DNA from: Opitutus sp. GAS368
GTDB taxonomy: Bacteria; Verrucomicrobiota; Verrucomicrobiia; Opitutales; Opitutaceae
Length of the DNA stretch: 5,793 nt
Direction of reading: 5' to 3'
NCBI GenBank assembly: GCA_945862035.1
Contig: CAMAXB010000204.1
Coordinates: 1-5,793, forward strand
In this document: positions 1-5,424 of the stretch, piece by piece
How positions within the stretch are numbered: the stretch's first letter is position 1
How the letters are laid out: each line of letters begins with the position of its first letter
Notes under the pieces: model-generated
Told to the model about the DNA's origin: nothing
The model's database searches: none
Seen by the model: only the letters and a program-made list of their open reading frames with translations
Translations under genes and position numbers: made by a program

Positions 1-1092
1 GAGGAATTCCATCGGCAGGGTCGTGGCGTCGTTGTCGAACGAGTTGGCGCGGCCGCGGCCGTTGGGGGGAATGTCGTCCGGCGTCTCGGGGGGCTGGGCG
101 AGATCGGTACTCTTGGGCCAGCCACCGTAGACGGACTGGTACTGGATGACGCTGTCCGCCATGGCCCGCGCCTCCGCCGACGCGTACCACTCGGGCGGAT
201 ACGTGAGATAGCCGGGGCCCCACGGAGCATGCTTTGGGGCGGGCGCGGCGGCCACCGCCACCCCGAGGGTGCCGCGCAGCCAGGAGACCAGCTGGGCCTG
301 ATAGCTGGGAACAAAATCATTCCAGGCCGCGAGGGCGTGCGGGGCGCCGGGGAGCGGGATCAGGTCGGCGCGCACCCCGTGTTCGTGCAGGCGGGACTGG
401 AAAGTGACCGACTGGATGTAGGGCACGGACTCATCGGAGCTCCCGTGCATCAGCAGGAAGGGGGGCAGGCCGGGCCGCAGGTGATTGATGGGGGACAGGG
501 CCTTGAGCAGCCCGAGCGATTCCGGGGTGATTTCCTCCGGACGGTTGAGCAGTCCGCGTTGGGCGCGGCCGAGGATGTTGCCGCGCTGGGGCAATTCCTG
601 AGCAAAGTCGGTCAGGGGAGCGAGGCCCACGACCGCCTGCACGCGGGCGGAGTCATCGACGACCGTGGCGGCGTAGGTCGCGAGGTGCCCGCCGGCGGAA
701 TAGCCGATCAGGGCGATGCGGGTGGGATCACCCTTATGCGCGGCGGCGTTGGCCTTGGCCCAGCGCACCGCGGTGAGGACATCCTGCAGGCAGGCAGGCC
801 AGCGGTGTTCGGGAGCGAGCCGGTAGTTGATGGAGAACACGGTGAACCCGGCTGCGGAGAGCGGCGCGGCCAGGGGCGCGAGGTCGCCCGCCTTGTCGCC
901 GCTCGTCCAGCCGCCGCCATGGACGAGGATGACCACTGGGGCATTCCCCTCGCCGGCGGCAGGGTAAGCATCAAGCAGGAGGGAAACATCGCCGGCGGTG
1001 CCGTAGGCGAGGTCACTCTGCTGGGCGACGAGCGGCCGGACCGCGAGGAGCAGGGTCACCGTGACGAGGGATCGGATCAGAGGGAGGGCCAT
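1..1092 (-). CDS. Secreted alpha/beta-hydrolase esterase fused to a PL10 pectate lyase (partial, C-terminus off the left edge)
   Basis: The minus strand is open from an ATG at 1092 to the window edge (364 codons). Residues 1-24 look like a signal peptide: one Arg, then a hydrophobic core (LVTVTLLLAV) ending LVAQ, so export is likely. Residues 30-275 form an alpha/beta hydrolase of the acetyl-esterase type: oxyanion motif HGGGW (58-62), nucleophile elbow GYSAGG (Ser132), then Asp220 (HGSSDES) and His252 (APHAL) as the likely triad. An Ala/Pro linker (279-286) follows. From about 297 the sequence matches the start of pectate lyase family 10: YQSVYGGWPKS (318-328) and FDNDATT (352-358). The PL10 catalytic core lies outside the window. 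I infer that the esterase removes acyl groups from pectin so that the lyase can cleave polygalacturonate. No clear Shine-Dalgarno precedes the start, which I chose because the signal peptide begins there; an adjacent in-frame GTG at 1095 is possible. Confidence is high for both domains and moderate for the substrate. Confidence 0.9.
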   Translation of the reverse strand, partial: MALPLIRSLVTVTLLLAVRPLVAQQSDLAYGTAGDVSLLLDAYPAAGEGNAPVVILVHGGGWTSGDKAGDLAPLAAPLSAAGFTVFSINYRLAPEHRWPACLQDVLTAVRWAKANAAAHKGDPTRIALIGYSAGGHLATYAATVVDDSARVQAVVGLAPLTDFAQELPQRGNILGRAQRGLLNRPEEITPESLGLLKALSPINHLRPGLPPFLLMHGSSDESVPYIQSVTFQSRLHEHGVRADLIPLPGAPHALAAWNDFVPSYQAQLVSWLRGTLGVAVAAAPAPKHAPWGPGYLTYPPEWYASAEARAMADSVIQYQSVYGGWPKSTDLAQPPETPDDIPPNGRGRANSFDNDATTLPMEFL

Positions 1093-1151
1093 CACGGAAC
1101 GGGGAGTCAGGGGACTTTGGGATCGCGGCCGAGGTGGGTAAATAGAAAGTG

Positions 1152-1166
1152 GCGGACTTTGTCCGC
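1152..1166. repeat. 15-nt perfect hairpin (6-3-6)
   Basis: GCGGAC-TTT-GTCCGC is a perfect 6-bp stem with a 3-nt loop. It lies in the 187-bp gap between the PL10 remnant and the esterase-PL10 gene. The same 6-3-6 layout with a different stem recurs at 3384-3398 and 5574-5588. It could be a dispersed short palindrome or a transcript-processing site; its function is unknown. Confidence 0.5.
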
Positions 1167-1253
1167 TGCCCCGATGACGGAGTAGCCGATCAGCATCCGC
1201 AACGAGGGAAATCTCTTCACTGCAGGCATCGGGATGGGGATGAGTTTGGCCGA

Positions 1254-1270
1254 GGGACCGGATAGGTCCC
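1254..1270 (-). terminator. Hairpin just downstream of the PL10 remnant
   Basis: GGGACC (1254-1259), a 5-nt loop and GGTCCC (1265-1270) form a perfect 6-bp stem. Read on the minus strand it starts about 10 nt after the TGA stop of the PL10 remnant. There is no U-tract after it, so a rho-independent terminator is uncertain; it may be another intergenic palindrome. Confidence 0.3.
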
Positions 1271-1279
1271 GTCGAAAAG

Positions 1280-1510
1280 TCATGGCGTTGGAAACCCGTG
1301 CTTCGCGCGCCAAACCGGATAGTCCTCCGCCAGCAGCGACGCGGCCCACGTTCCATGATAGGCATAGCCGCTGCGACGCTCTGCGCTCAAGTGGGCATAC
1401 TCGTAGCGGAAAATGGCGTCGCGATCGAGGTAGAGCGGGCGATTCGTCCGCAATTCGTAGAGGCGAGCCCAGAACGGGGTCGCCGACTCATCGGCGACAA
1501 AAAGAAACCT
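1280..1510 (-). pseudogene. C-terminal remnant of a second PL10 pectate lyase
   Basis: Minus-strand codons from 1510 down to a TGA at 1280-1282 give 76 residues typical of the C-terminal end of family 10 pectate lyases. They start RFLFVADESATPFWARLYEL, continue with TNRPLYLDRDAIFRYEY and ERRSGYAYHGTW, and end in a DYPVWRAKHG-type tail. The trio of FWARLYEL, RPLYLDRD and ERRSGYAY supports the family call. The fragment has no frameshift and no start codon. An in-frame TGA at 1523-1525 lies just upstream, so the catalytic N-terminal three quarters is missing. It points the same way as the esterase-PL10 gene downstream and may once have been in one operon with it. It meets the oppositely oriented GH127 fragment at about 1510-1516. 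The intact frame suggests recent truncation or an assembly join. Confidence 0.82.
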
Positions 1511-1515
1511 CCCGG

Positions 1516-1965
1516 GCCGCCCTCACCCCCGGCGCCTACACGGAGGTCAAGCGGACCTGGAAGCCGGGCGACACGGTGGAGTTCACCATGGCCTTCAAGC
1601 CCACGCTCTGGGAGGCGAACCCGCTGGTTGAGGAGACGGTCAACCAGGTGGCAATCAAGTACGGTCCGCTGGTGTACTGCGTGGAGTCCAACGACCTGCC
1701 CGAGGGCGTGAAGCTGGCCGACGTGGCGCTCTTGCTCGCGAATCCCGCCGATTTTCAGACGAGCCGTCTGACCATCGCCAACACCCAGGTCCTGGCCCTG
1801 ACGCTCAACGCCGTCGCCCTCCAGCGCGGCGCGTGGAAGTCCGACGAACTCTACCGCGAGGTCTCATCCCGTGCCCCCCAACCGATCAAACTCACCGCCG
1901 TCCCCTATTACGCCTGGGGCAATCGCGGCGACACCGAGATGAGCGTCTGGCTGCCTGCGCGCTGA
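1516..1965 (+). pseudogene. C-terminal fragment of a GH127-family beta-L-arabinofuranosidase (DUF1680)
   Basis: About 149 residues and a TGA stop match the C-terminal beta-sandwich part of GH127/DUF1680 proteins. Visible signatures are TPGAYTEVKRTWKPGDTVEF, then EANPLVEETVNQVAIKYGPL followed by VYCVES, and the family-typical end VPYYAWGNRG...EMSVWLP. Full-length relatives are roughly 600-700 residues and remove beta-L-arabinofuranose from plant glycans; the (alpha/alpha)6 barrel with the active site is absent here. The frame stays open 5' to an ATG at 1234, but that stretch is antisense to the PL10 remnant and shows no GH127 similarity, so it is not a true N-terminus. An internal ATG at 1588 would encode only a partial sandwich domain. 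The stop codon sits in the loop of a GCGCG-CTGA-CGCGC hairpin (1957-1970). It is probably non-functional. Confidence 0.8.
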
Positions 1966-1970
1966 CGCGC
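1957..1970. repeat. GC hairpin containing the GH127 stop codon
   Basis: GCGCG (1957-1961), CTGA and CGCGC (1966-1970) form a perfect 5-bp stem with the stop codon in the loop. It directly precedes the AT-rich inverted repeat that opens the 1974-2302 element. No U-tract follows. Confidence 0.4.
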
Positions 1971-1973
1971 GCG

Positions 1974-2302
1974 ATTTGAAATCTCAGATTTGAAATTTGA
2001 GATTCCCCTCCGCTCCGCCGGCGGGACACTCCGCAATCCGCACTCCGAACTCCGCAATTTCCTTAGCCCGCGCGCTGAGGGGCCGATTTCCCGCGAATCA
2101 CGCGAATCGGCACGAATGGGAACAGAGAGGAACCACGGAATACACGGAACACACGAAAGGACTGAGCGCAGAACCCGGATCCTCTTTTCGTGTGTTTTTG
2201 GTGTTTCGTGGTTCGTCGTATGAATTCGTGCCGATTCGCGGGATTCGCGGGCGAGGCGCGCCGAGGCGCGCAATTTCAGATCTCAGATTTGAGATTTCAA
2301 AT
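1974..2302. repeat. Gene-free nested palindromic repeat element (329 bp)
   Basis: This stretch has no credible gene. Its outer ends are a perfect 13-bp inverted repeat: ATTTGAAATCTCA at 1974-1986 and its complement at 2290-2302. Each end sits in AT-rich sequence built from AGATTTGA-like words. Inside is a long stem: arm 2090-2117 (CCCGCGAATC...GGCACGAAT) pairs with 2224-2251 at 27 of 28 positions. The pairing continues imperfectly inward through CCACGGAATACACGG-like sequence toward a loop near 2160-2180. Between the outer and inner stems, 2037-2060 holds ACTCCGCA-type words that recur inverted at 3317-3346. I know this style of CCACGAA/CACGAAA intergenic repeat from Verrucomicrobia and Planctomycetes genomes. 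It could fold into a large RNA or cruciform structure. Open frames crossing it are by-products of the repeat. Confidence 0.75.
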
Positions 2303-3086
2303 TGCTCGCTGGCGTAGCCGGCGAGCGTCGGTTCCACGTCACGAGGGTGTCGTAGGCGACGCCCTTGCCTCCGAAGAGATCGAGTGCGCTGCCGACCGTG
2401 ACGTCCACGCGGCCCGCGCTGGCGGACTGCACGAGCTCCACATCCGCCAGGCTGGCGGCCCCGCCGGCGTAAGTCATAGGAATCCCGCCCCAGGCGCCGA
2501 GCAGGGTTACCAGTTCCGCATCGATGCCGCAGCAGAGGCCCTCGACGTCCGCGGCGTGGATGAGGAATTCGGCGCAACTCGACGCCAGCCGGTCGAGCGT
2601 CGCATGGTCGACGCGCAGTTCGGTGAGCGTCTGCCAGCGATTCATGGCAACGACCCAGCCGCTGGCCTGACGACGGCACGAGAGATCAATGACCAGTCGC
2701 TCACGGCCCACGGCACGGACTAGCGCGTCGAGTGCATCGGGCAAAAAACGTCCGGCGGCATCGAAGAGCGCGGAGGTCACGACCACATGGCTGGCCCCCG
2801 CCTCGATCCAGGAGGCGGCATTGCGGGCATCGATCCCGCCGCCGATCTGGAGTCCGCCCGGCCAGGCCGCCAGCGCCTCGCGCGCAGCCTCGTCATTGCC
2901 GGGACCCAGCTTGATCACATGCCCGCCGGTCAGCCCGTCGGCGCGGAACTTGGCCGCAAACCAGCTGGCGGGCTGCGTGGACACGAAATTCTCCTTCGGG
3001 CCCGGCCCCTCGTCGCGGAGCGTGCCGCCGACGATCTGTTTCACCTGGCCATGGTGAAGGTCAATGCAGGGACGAAAACGGGTCAT
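2283..3086 (-). CDS. hisA: ProFAR isomerase HisA, eukaryotic (HIS6) type
   Basis: This 267-residue TIM-barrel enzyme should catalyse the Amadori rearrangement of ProFAR to PRFAR, the fourth step of histidine synthesis, in the cytoplasm. It looks like the eukaryotic HIS6 branch rather than the usual bacterial HisA. Landmarks are CIDLHHGQVKQIVGGTL (7-23), NFVSTQPASWFA (33-44), HVIKLGPGNDEAA (56-68), WPGGLQIGGGID (75-86), LVIDLSCRR (131-139), MNRWQTLT (148-155), EFLIHAADVEG (173-183) and TYAGGA (205-210). The two catalytic acids are Asp9 and Asp134; the phosphate-binding loops IGGG and YAGGA are present. Length fits the family, but the last ~13 residues (SPATPASNLKSQI) are encoded by a hairpin and the edge of the 1974-2302 repeat. 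The start at 3086 gives the typical N-terminus, with no strong Shine-Dalgarno. No other his gene is nearby, so it appears to stand alone. Confidence 0.95.
   Translation of the reverse strand: MTRFRPCIDLHHGQVKQIVGGTLRDEGPGPKENFVSTQPASWFAAKFRADGLTGGHVIKLGPGNDEAAREALAAWPGGLQIGGGIDARNAASWIEAGASHVVVTSALFDAAGRFLPDALDALVRAVGRERLVIDLSCRRQASGWVVAMNRWQTLTELRVDHATLDRLASSCAEFLIHAADVEGLCCGIDAELVTLLGAWGGIPMTYAGGAASLADVELVQSASAGRVDVTVGSALDLFGGKGVAYDTLVTWNRRSPATPASNLKSQI
2304..2326. repeat. 10-3-10 hairpin inside the 3' end of hisA
   Basis: GCTCGCTGGC (2304-2313), GTA and GCCGGCGAGC (2317-2326) pair at 9 of 10 positions, the tenth being a possible G-U pair. It encodes the SPATPAS part of the HisA tail, beyond the conserved domain, and lies beside the 1974-2302 repeat. 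It may be a short dispersed palindrome or may protect the hisA mRNA 3' end. Confidence 0.5.
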
Positions 3087-3153
3087 GAGATCGCCAGTAA
3101 CGTTGGCGAGCGCCCCCGCCGCGCCAAGCGGAATGCGCGCCTACGTTTGTTGA

Positions 3154-3180
3154 GTCGGCGCCCAAGGGGCACCCGCCGAC
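3154..3180. repeat. 7-bp stem hairpin upstream of hisA
   Basis: GTCGGCG (3154-3160) and CGCCGAC (3174-3180) form a perfect 7-bp stem around a 13-nt loop. It lies 68 bp upstream of the hisA start and ends exactly where a TACAAT box begins on the plus strand. A related string (GTCGCCCACAAGGTCACCCG) occurs near 3442-3461. It could be a dispersed repeat or part of a regulatory region. Confidence 0.4.
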
Positions 3181-3186
3181 TACAAT
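3181..3186 (+). promoter_or_regulatory. Possible -10 box for a leaderless transcript
   Basis: TACAAT matches the TATAAT consensus at 5 of 6 positions and lies 9 nt before the ATG at 3196, a spacing seen for leaderless genes. No convincing -35 box is found at 16-18 bp. It is supported only by position. Confidence 0.25.
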
Positions 3187-3195
3187 CCCGGCTTC

Positions 3196-3354
3196 ATGCC
3201 AACCGCGCCGGGACAGCCGGGGCCGGCTGCCATTTCCGCGCTGCAGCGCTCCATTGCGCAGCAAGAACGTCGGACGCGTACCGGCCGCTCAGCAGAGCGG
3301 AACGGTGCGCGCTGCGAATTGCGGAACGCTGATTTCGGAGTGCGGAATAAATGA
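3196..3354 (+). CDS. Doubtful 52-residue reading frame, perhaps a gene start cut short by repeats
   Basis: The frame starts at an ATG just after a TACAAT box and encodes MPTAPGQPGPAAISALQRSI, then AQQERRTRT. I do not recognise this sequence. From about residue 30 it is encoded by dispersed repeats: the 16-nt palindrome at 3285-3300 and the GCGGA-type repeat at 3317-3346. It stops in the latter (TGA 3352-3354). It may be the first ~29 codons of a gene whose remainder was lost, or a chance open frame between repeats. It is divergent from hisA. Confidence 0.2.
   Translation: MPTAPGQPGPAAISALQRSIAQQERRTRTGRSAERNGARCELRNADFGVRNK
3285..3300. repeat. 16-nt palindromic repeat, copy 1
   Basis: CCGCTCAGCAGAGCGG is a perfect 6-4-6 hairpin. 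An identical copy lies at 5405-5420, so one copy sits on each side of hipBA in the same orientation. Confidence 0.6.
3317..3346. repeat. Dispersed GCGGA-type repeat
   Basis: AATTGCGGA (3317-3325) and TTCGGAGTGCGGA (3334-3346) recur in inverted orientation at 2037-2060, where they lie closer together. This is a low-complexity intergenic repeat; no function is visible. Confidence 0.5.
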
Positions 3355-3371
3355 CTCCGCTATCCGTCGGT

Positions 3372-3402
3372 TCCGATGTGGCTGGGGTCGCTGACCCCGG
3401 GG
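3372..3402 (+). repeat. 31-nt dispersed repeat with a GGGGTC-GCT-GACCCC hairpin, copy 1
   Basis: The 31-nt unit starts TCCGATGTGGCT and contains a perfect 6-3-6 hairpin at 3384-3398. The inverted copy at 5516-5546 matches at 30 of 31 positions, the only difference being at 3380. It is the strongest repeat pair in the window and brackets hipBA. Confidence 0.7.
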
Positions 3403-3458
3403 ATCGATCAACTCCGATTTCCGCACAGAGTTTGTTGTGCCGTCGCCCACAAGGTCAC

Positions 3459-3477
3459 CCGCCGTCCGGGCCGGCGG
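3459..3477. repeat. CCGCCG/CGGCGG hairpin
   Basis: CCGCCG (3459-3464) and CGGCGG (3472-3477) flank a 7-nt loop. It is one more short palindrome in the 3087-3542 interval, where I see no convincing gene. Confidence 0.35.
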
Positions 3478-3542
3478 AAGGTGAAAGTTCAGGTCTGAGA
3501 TCTCAGTTCGGATGGCGCCCGAGCAGCGATCAACCTCGCGCT

Positions 3543-3617
3543 AGTATCCTTAGATACTGAACGCATTTCAGCACTTATAAGTTCTGAATTGACTTCAGAA
3601 CCCAAGAGTTCTAACTC
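3543..3617 (+). promoter_or_regulatory. hipBA promoter-operator region
   Basis: This AT-rich island in GC-rich sequence is directly upstream of hipB. Two copies of CTGAA-N5-TTCAG lie at 3557-3571 and 3584-3598, 27 bp apart; the second extends to GTTCTGAA-N5-TTCAGAAC (3581-3601). Two more palindromes flank them: AGTATC-CTTA-GATACT (3543-3558) and GAGTT-CT-AACTC (3606-3617). TATAAG at 3576-3581 is a good -10 box lying between the two operators, without a clear -35. Alternatively, TTGACT (3589-3594), a 17-bp spacer and a weak TAACTC (3612-3617) would give an almost leaderless mRNA. Either promoter would be covered by a protein bound to the repeats. HipB is known in E. coli to repress its own operon by binding palindromic operators, so I infer these are HipB sites. 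The E. coli core TATCC-N8-GGATA is not present. Confidence 0.65.
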
Positions 3618-3623
3618 AGATCC

Positions 3624-3917
3624 ATGAACTACGCGGTCTCCACCCCGGCCCAGCTCCGCACCGTGCTGCGCGCGCTGCGGGATTCCCGCGGCCTGAGTCA
3701 GGCGCAGCTCGGCGCGCTCCTCGGAGTCAGTCAGCGACGCATCGCCGCGATTGAGGCCGCTCCCGGCCGGGCGGGTTTCGATCAATTGTCACGTCTAGTG
3801 GTCGCGCTGGGCGGACGGCTCGTCATCGACGACCAGGCCGTGATAACCACGACGGCGACGACCACCACCGCACGAAAGCCGGCCAAGACCGCGCGCTCCG
3901 AACAAGCTGACTGGTAG
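3624..3917 (+). CDS. hipB: HipB-like antitoxin and autorepressor (XRE-family HTH)
   Basis: This 97-residue protein should bind operator DNA as a dimer and neutralise HipA. Residues 9-68 form a Cro/C1-type helix-turn-helix: LRTVLRALRDSRGLSQAQLG leads into ALLGVSQRRIAAIE, with recognition helix SQRRIAAIE (about 36-44). It is followed by a short LVVALGGRLVI segment that fits the HipB dimerising strand. A Thr-rich, then basic, tail (about 74-97) looks disordered and ends SEQADW. E. coli HipB likewise ends in a Trp, after a flexible tail. It is the first gene of the operon: the stop is 5 bp before hipA. No clear Shine-Dalgarno is present; this ATG is the first in-frame start before the HTH and sits right after the operators. 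The HTH alone would not prove HipB; the HipA neighbour does most of that work. Confidence 0.92.
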   Translation: MNYAVSTPAQLRTVLRALRDSRGLSQAQLGALLGVSQRRIAAIEAAPGRAGFDQLSRLVVALGGRLVIDDQAVITTTATTTTARKPAKTARSEQADW

Positions 3918-3922
3918 CCGCC

Positions 3923-5233
3923 ATGCCCCCCTCCTCTCCTCTAAGCATCTGGATGAACGGACTCCGGGTTGGCACGTGGTCTGTAATCCGCGGCATCCAC
4001 GAGCTGACGTACGATCCGAGCTGGATCGGATCCCCGGCCGGACGGCCGCTCTCCCTTTCACTGCCCTTCACTCCGAGCAACGAGTCGATCCGGGGCGCAC
4101 AGGTGGCGTCGTATTTCGACAACCTGCTGCCCGATGCGGCCTCGATCCGACTCCGGATCCGCGACAAGTTCGGCACGGGCTCCACGGACACTTTCGATCT
4201 GCTGCGGGCGATCGGACGCGATTGCGTGGGTGCCGTCCAATTGCTGCCCGACGGCGAATTGCCCGAGGGTTTCGACCGGATCGAGGGCGAGAGCCTGAGC
4301 GATCAACGCGTGGCAAACCTCATCGCGGCAACGCTTTCCCCCGCGCGCGTGCTTGGCCAGGAGCAGGGTGGTGATGGCGACCTCCGCCTATCGCTGGCCG
4401 GGGCACAGGAAAAAACGGCCCTGCTGTTTCATCAGGGCCGGTGGTGCCGACCGCTCGGTGCCACGCCCACCACCCACATCCTCAAGCTCCCTCTCGGCCT
4501 GATAGGCCAGCTGCAGATGGATATGCAGGGCTCGGTCGAGAATGAGTGGCTGTGCTCCCGGCTGCTGGAGCGGCTCGGCCTGCCCACCGCCCGTTGTGAG
4601 ATCCTCGAGTTCGGCTCGCGAAAAGTCCTGGCCGTGGAGCGCTTTGATCGTCGGTTGCAGGATGCGGGCTGGATTGCCCGGCTACCACAGGAGGATTTCT
4701 GCCAGGCGTTGGGACTTCCGGGTACCCTGAAATACGAAAGCGACGGCGGCCCGGGGATGCGGGATATCCTGCGGGTGCTCGACGCGAGCCTTACGCCCAA
4801 AGAAGACAAACGCACCTTCCTCAAGGCACAAATGACCTTCTGGCTCCTCGCAGCGACGGACGGCCACGCCAAGAACTTCTCGATCTTCCTCGAGCGAAAC
4901 GGCCGGCATCGGCTAACCCCGCTCTACGACGTCCTGTCCGCCTGGCCGGTGATCGGGCGAGGGCTCCACCGTATCGATGTTCGCAAGGCCCGGCTCGCGA
5001 TGGCGGTGCGGAGCAAGAACGTCCATTGGAAGCTCAGCGAAATCAGACCCCGCAGTTGGGATGCGATCGCACGGCTGGGCGGCCTGGACGACGGCACCGA
5101 CTTGCTGGCGGAAATTGCGGAGGCGGCTCCGCGGGCGGTCGAGGCCGTGAATGGCACCCTTCCGGCCGGGTTTCCTTCAGAGATCCGGGATCGCGTATTC
5201 GAGGGGTTCTTATCCTCGGTCAAGGCACTCTAG
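3923..5233 (+). CDS. hipA: HipA serine/threonine-kinase toxin
   Basis: At 436 residues this is full length (E. coli HipA has 440). The N-terminal subdomain (1-105) includes SIWMNGLRVGTW and RPLSLSLPF and the SYFDNLLPD motif (63-71). The kinase domain follows: LSLAGAQEKTALL with Ser157, equivalent to the autophosphorylated Ser150 of E. coli HipA; THILKLP with Lys188 (ATP contact); VERFDR (238-243); LLAATDGHAKNFSIF with catalytic Asp313 and Asn318; and LTPLYDV with metal-binding Asp336. All key residues are present, so the toxin is probably active. The E. coli enzyme phosphorylates glutamyl-tRNA synthetase (GltX), which halts translation and promotes persistence; the target here is inferred, not shown. 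It follows hipB after 5 bp without a good Shine-Dalgarno, consistent with translational coupling. The chosen ATG gives an N-terminus that aligns with E. coli (MPKLVTWMNNQRVG). Confidence 0.95.
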   Translation: MPPSSPLSIWMNGLRVGTWSVIRGIHELTYDPSWIGSPAGRPLSLSLPFTPSNESIRGAQVASYFDNLLPDAASIRLRIRDKFGTGSTDTFDLLRAIGRDCVGAVQLLPDGELPEGFDRIEGESLSDQRVANLIAATLSPARVLGQEQGGDGDLRLSLAGAQEKTALLFHQGRWCRPLGATPTTHILKLPLGLIGQLQMDMQGSVENEWLCSRLLERLGLPTARCEILEFGSRKVLAVERFDRRLQDAGWIARLPQEDFCQALGLPGTLKYESDGGPGMRDILRVLDASLTPKEDKRTFLKAQMTFWLLAATDGHAKNFSIFLERNGRHRLTPLYDVLSAWPVIGRGLHRIDVRKARLAMAVRSKNVHWKLSEIRPRSWDAIARLGGLDDGTDLLAEIAEAAPRAVEAVNGTLPAGFPSEIRDRVFEGFLSSVKAL

Positions 5234-5252
5234 TCAGTTCCGGGTCCAGACG

Positions 5253-5316
5253 AACCCGCGCGCGGCGCGCAGGCTGGAGGTTGGACGCTGGGGGTTGGGG
5301 GCGCTACGCGCGGGTT
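5253..5316. repeat. GC-rich inverted repeat downstream of hipA
   Basis: AACCCGCGCG (5253-5262) pairs perfectly with CGCGCGGGTT (5307-5316) across a 44-nt spacer. The spacer holds GGCTGGAGGTTGGACGCTGG-type sequence related to the start of the repeat at 5425. It begins 20 bp after the hipA stop but is too open for a classical terminator. Confidence 0.4.
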
Positions 5317-5405
5317 AATGGTTAATCTTTATTGGTTAATGGGCACGGAACTCCCGGAGGCCTAGGGAAGACTCCGATTACCCATTAACGATTAACCAAT
5401 AACCC
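5313..5405. repeat. AT-rich inverted repeat of GGTTAAT words
   Basis: TTATTGGTTAAT (5329-5340) is perfectly complementary to ATTAACCAATAA (5391-5402). Alternative pairings exist: TTAATGGG (5336-5343) with CCCATTAA (5381-5388), and 5313-5326 with 5383-5396 at 13 of 14. The arms are made of reiterated GGTTAAT units, so several hairpins compete. It lies in the hipA-SDR intergenic space; a role as a bidirectional transcription stop is possible but unproven. Confidence 0.55.
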
Positions 5406-5420
5406 CGCTCAGCAGAGCGG
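5405..5420. repeat. 16-nt palindromic repeat, copy 2
   Basis: CCGCTCAGCAGAGCGG, identical to 3285-3300. The flanking bases differ on both sides, so the 16 nt are the conserved unit. Confidence 0.6.
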
Positions 5421-5424
5421 ATCA

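Noticed and set aside
229..1185. Long open frame on the plus strand (318 codons)
   Set aside because: It is antisense to the esterase-PL10 gene, whose minus-strand frame has a signal peptide, catalytic triad and PL10 motifs; the plus-strand product is Gly/Arg-rich with no recognisable domain.
1107..1349. 80-codon minus-strand frame upstream of the esterase
   Set aside because: It overlaps the end of the PL10 remnant in another frame and contains two palindromes; no domain or start signal is seen.
1234..1515. N-terminal extension of the GH127 frame from the ATG at 1234
   Set aside because: It is the complement of the PL10 remnant and shows no GH127 features; it is open by chance.
1990..2317. 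Plus-strand frames of 77-106 codons in the repeat block
   Set aside because: They are translations of the palindromic repeat (peptides such as ESRESARMGTE), with no coding signature.
2098..2679. 193-codon minus-strand frame across the nested repeat and hisA
   Set aside because: It overlaps hisA in a different frame and then reads through repeat DNA; such proteins are typical artefacts of this repeat type.
3351..3560. 69-codon plus-strand frame before hipB
   Set aside because: It runs through the 31-nt repeat and other palindromes and into the hipBA operator region; there is no domain or ribosome site.
5253..5316. Rho-independent terminator of hipA
   Set aside because: The 44-nt gap between arms and the lack of a U-tract do not fit an intrinsic terminator.
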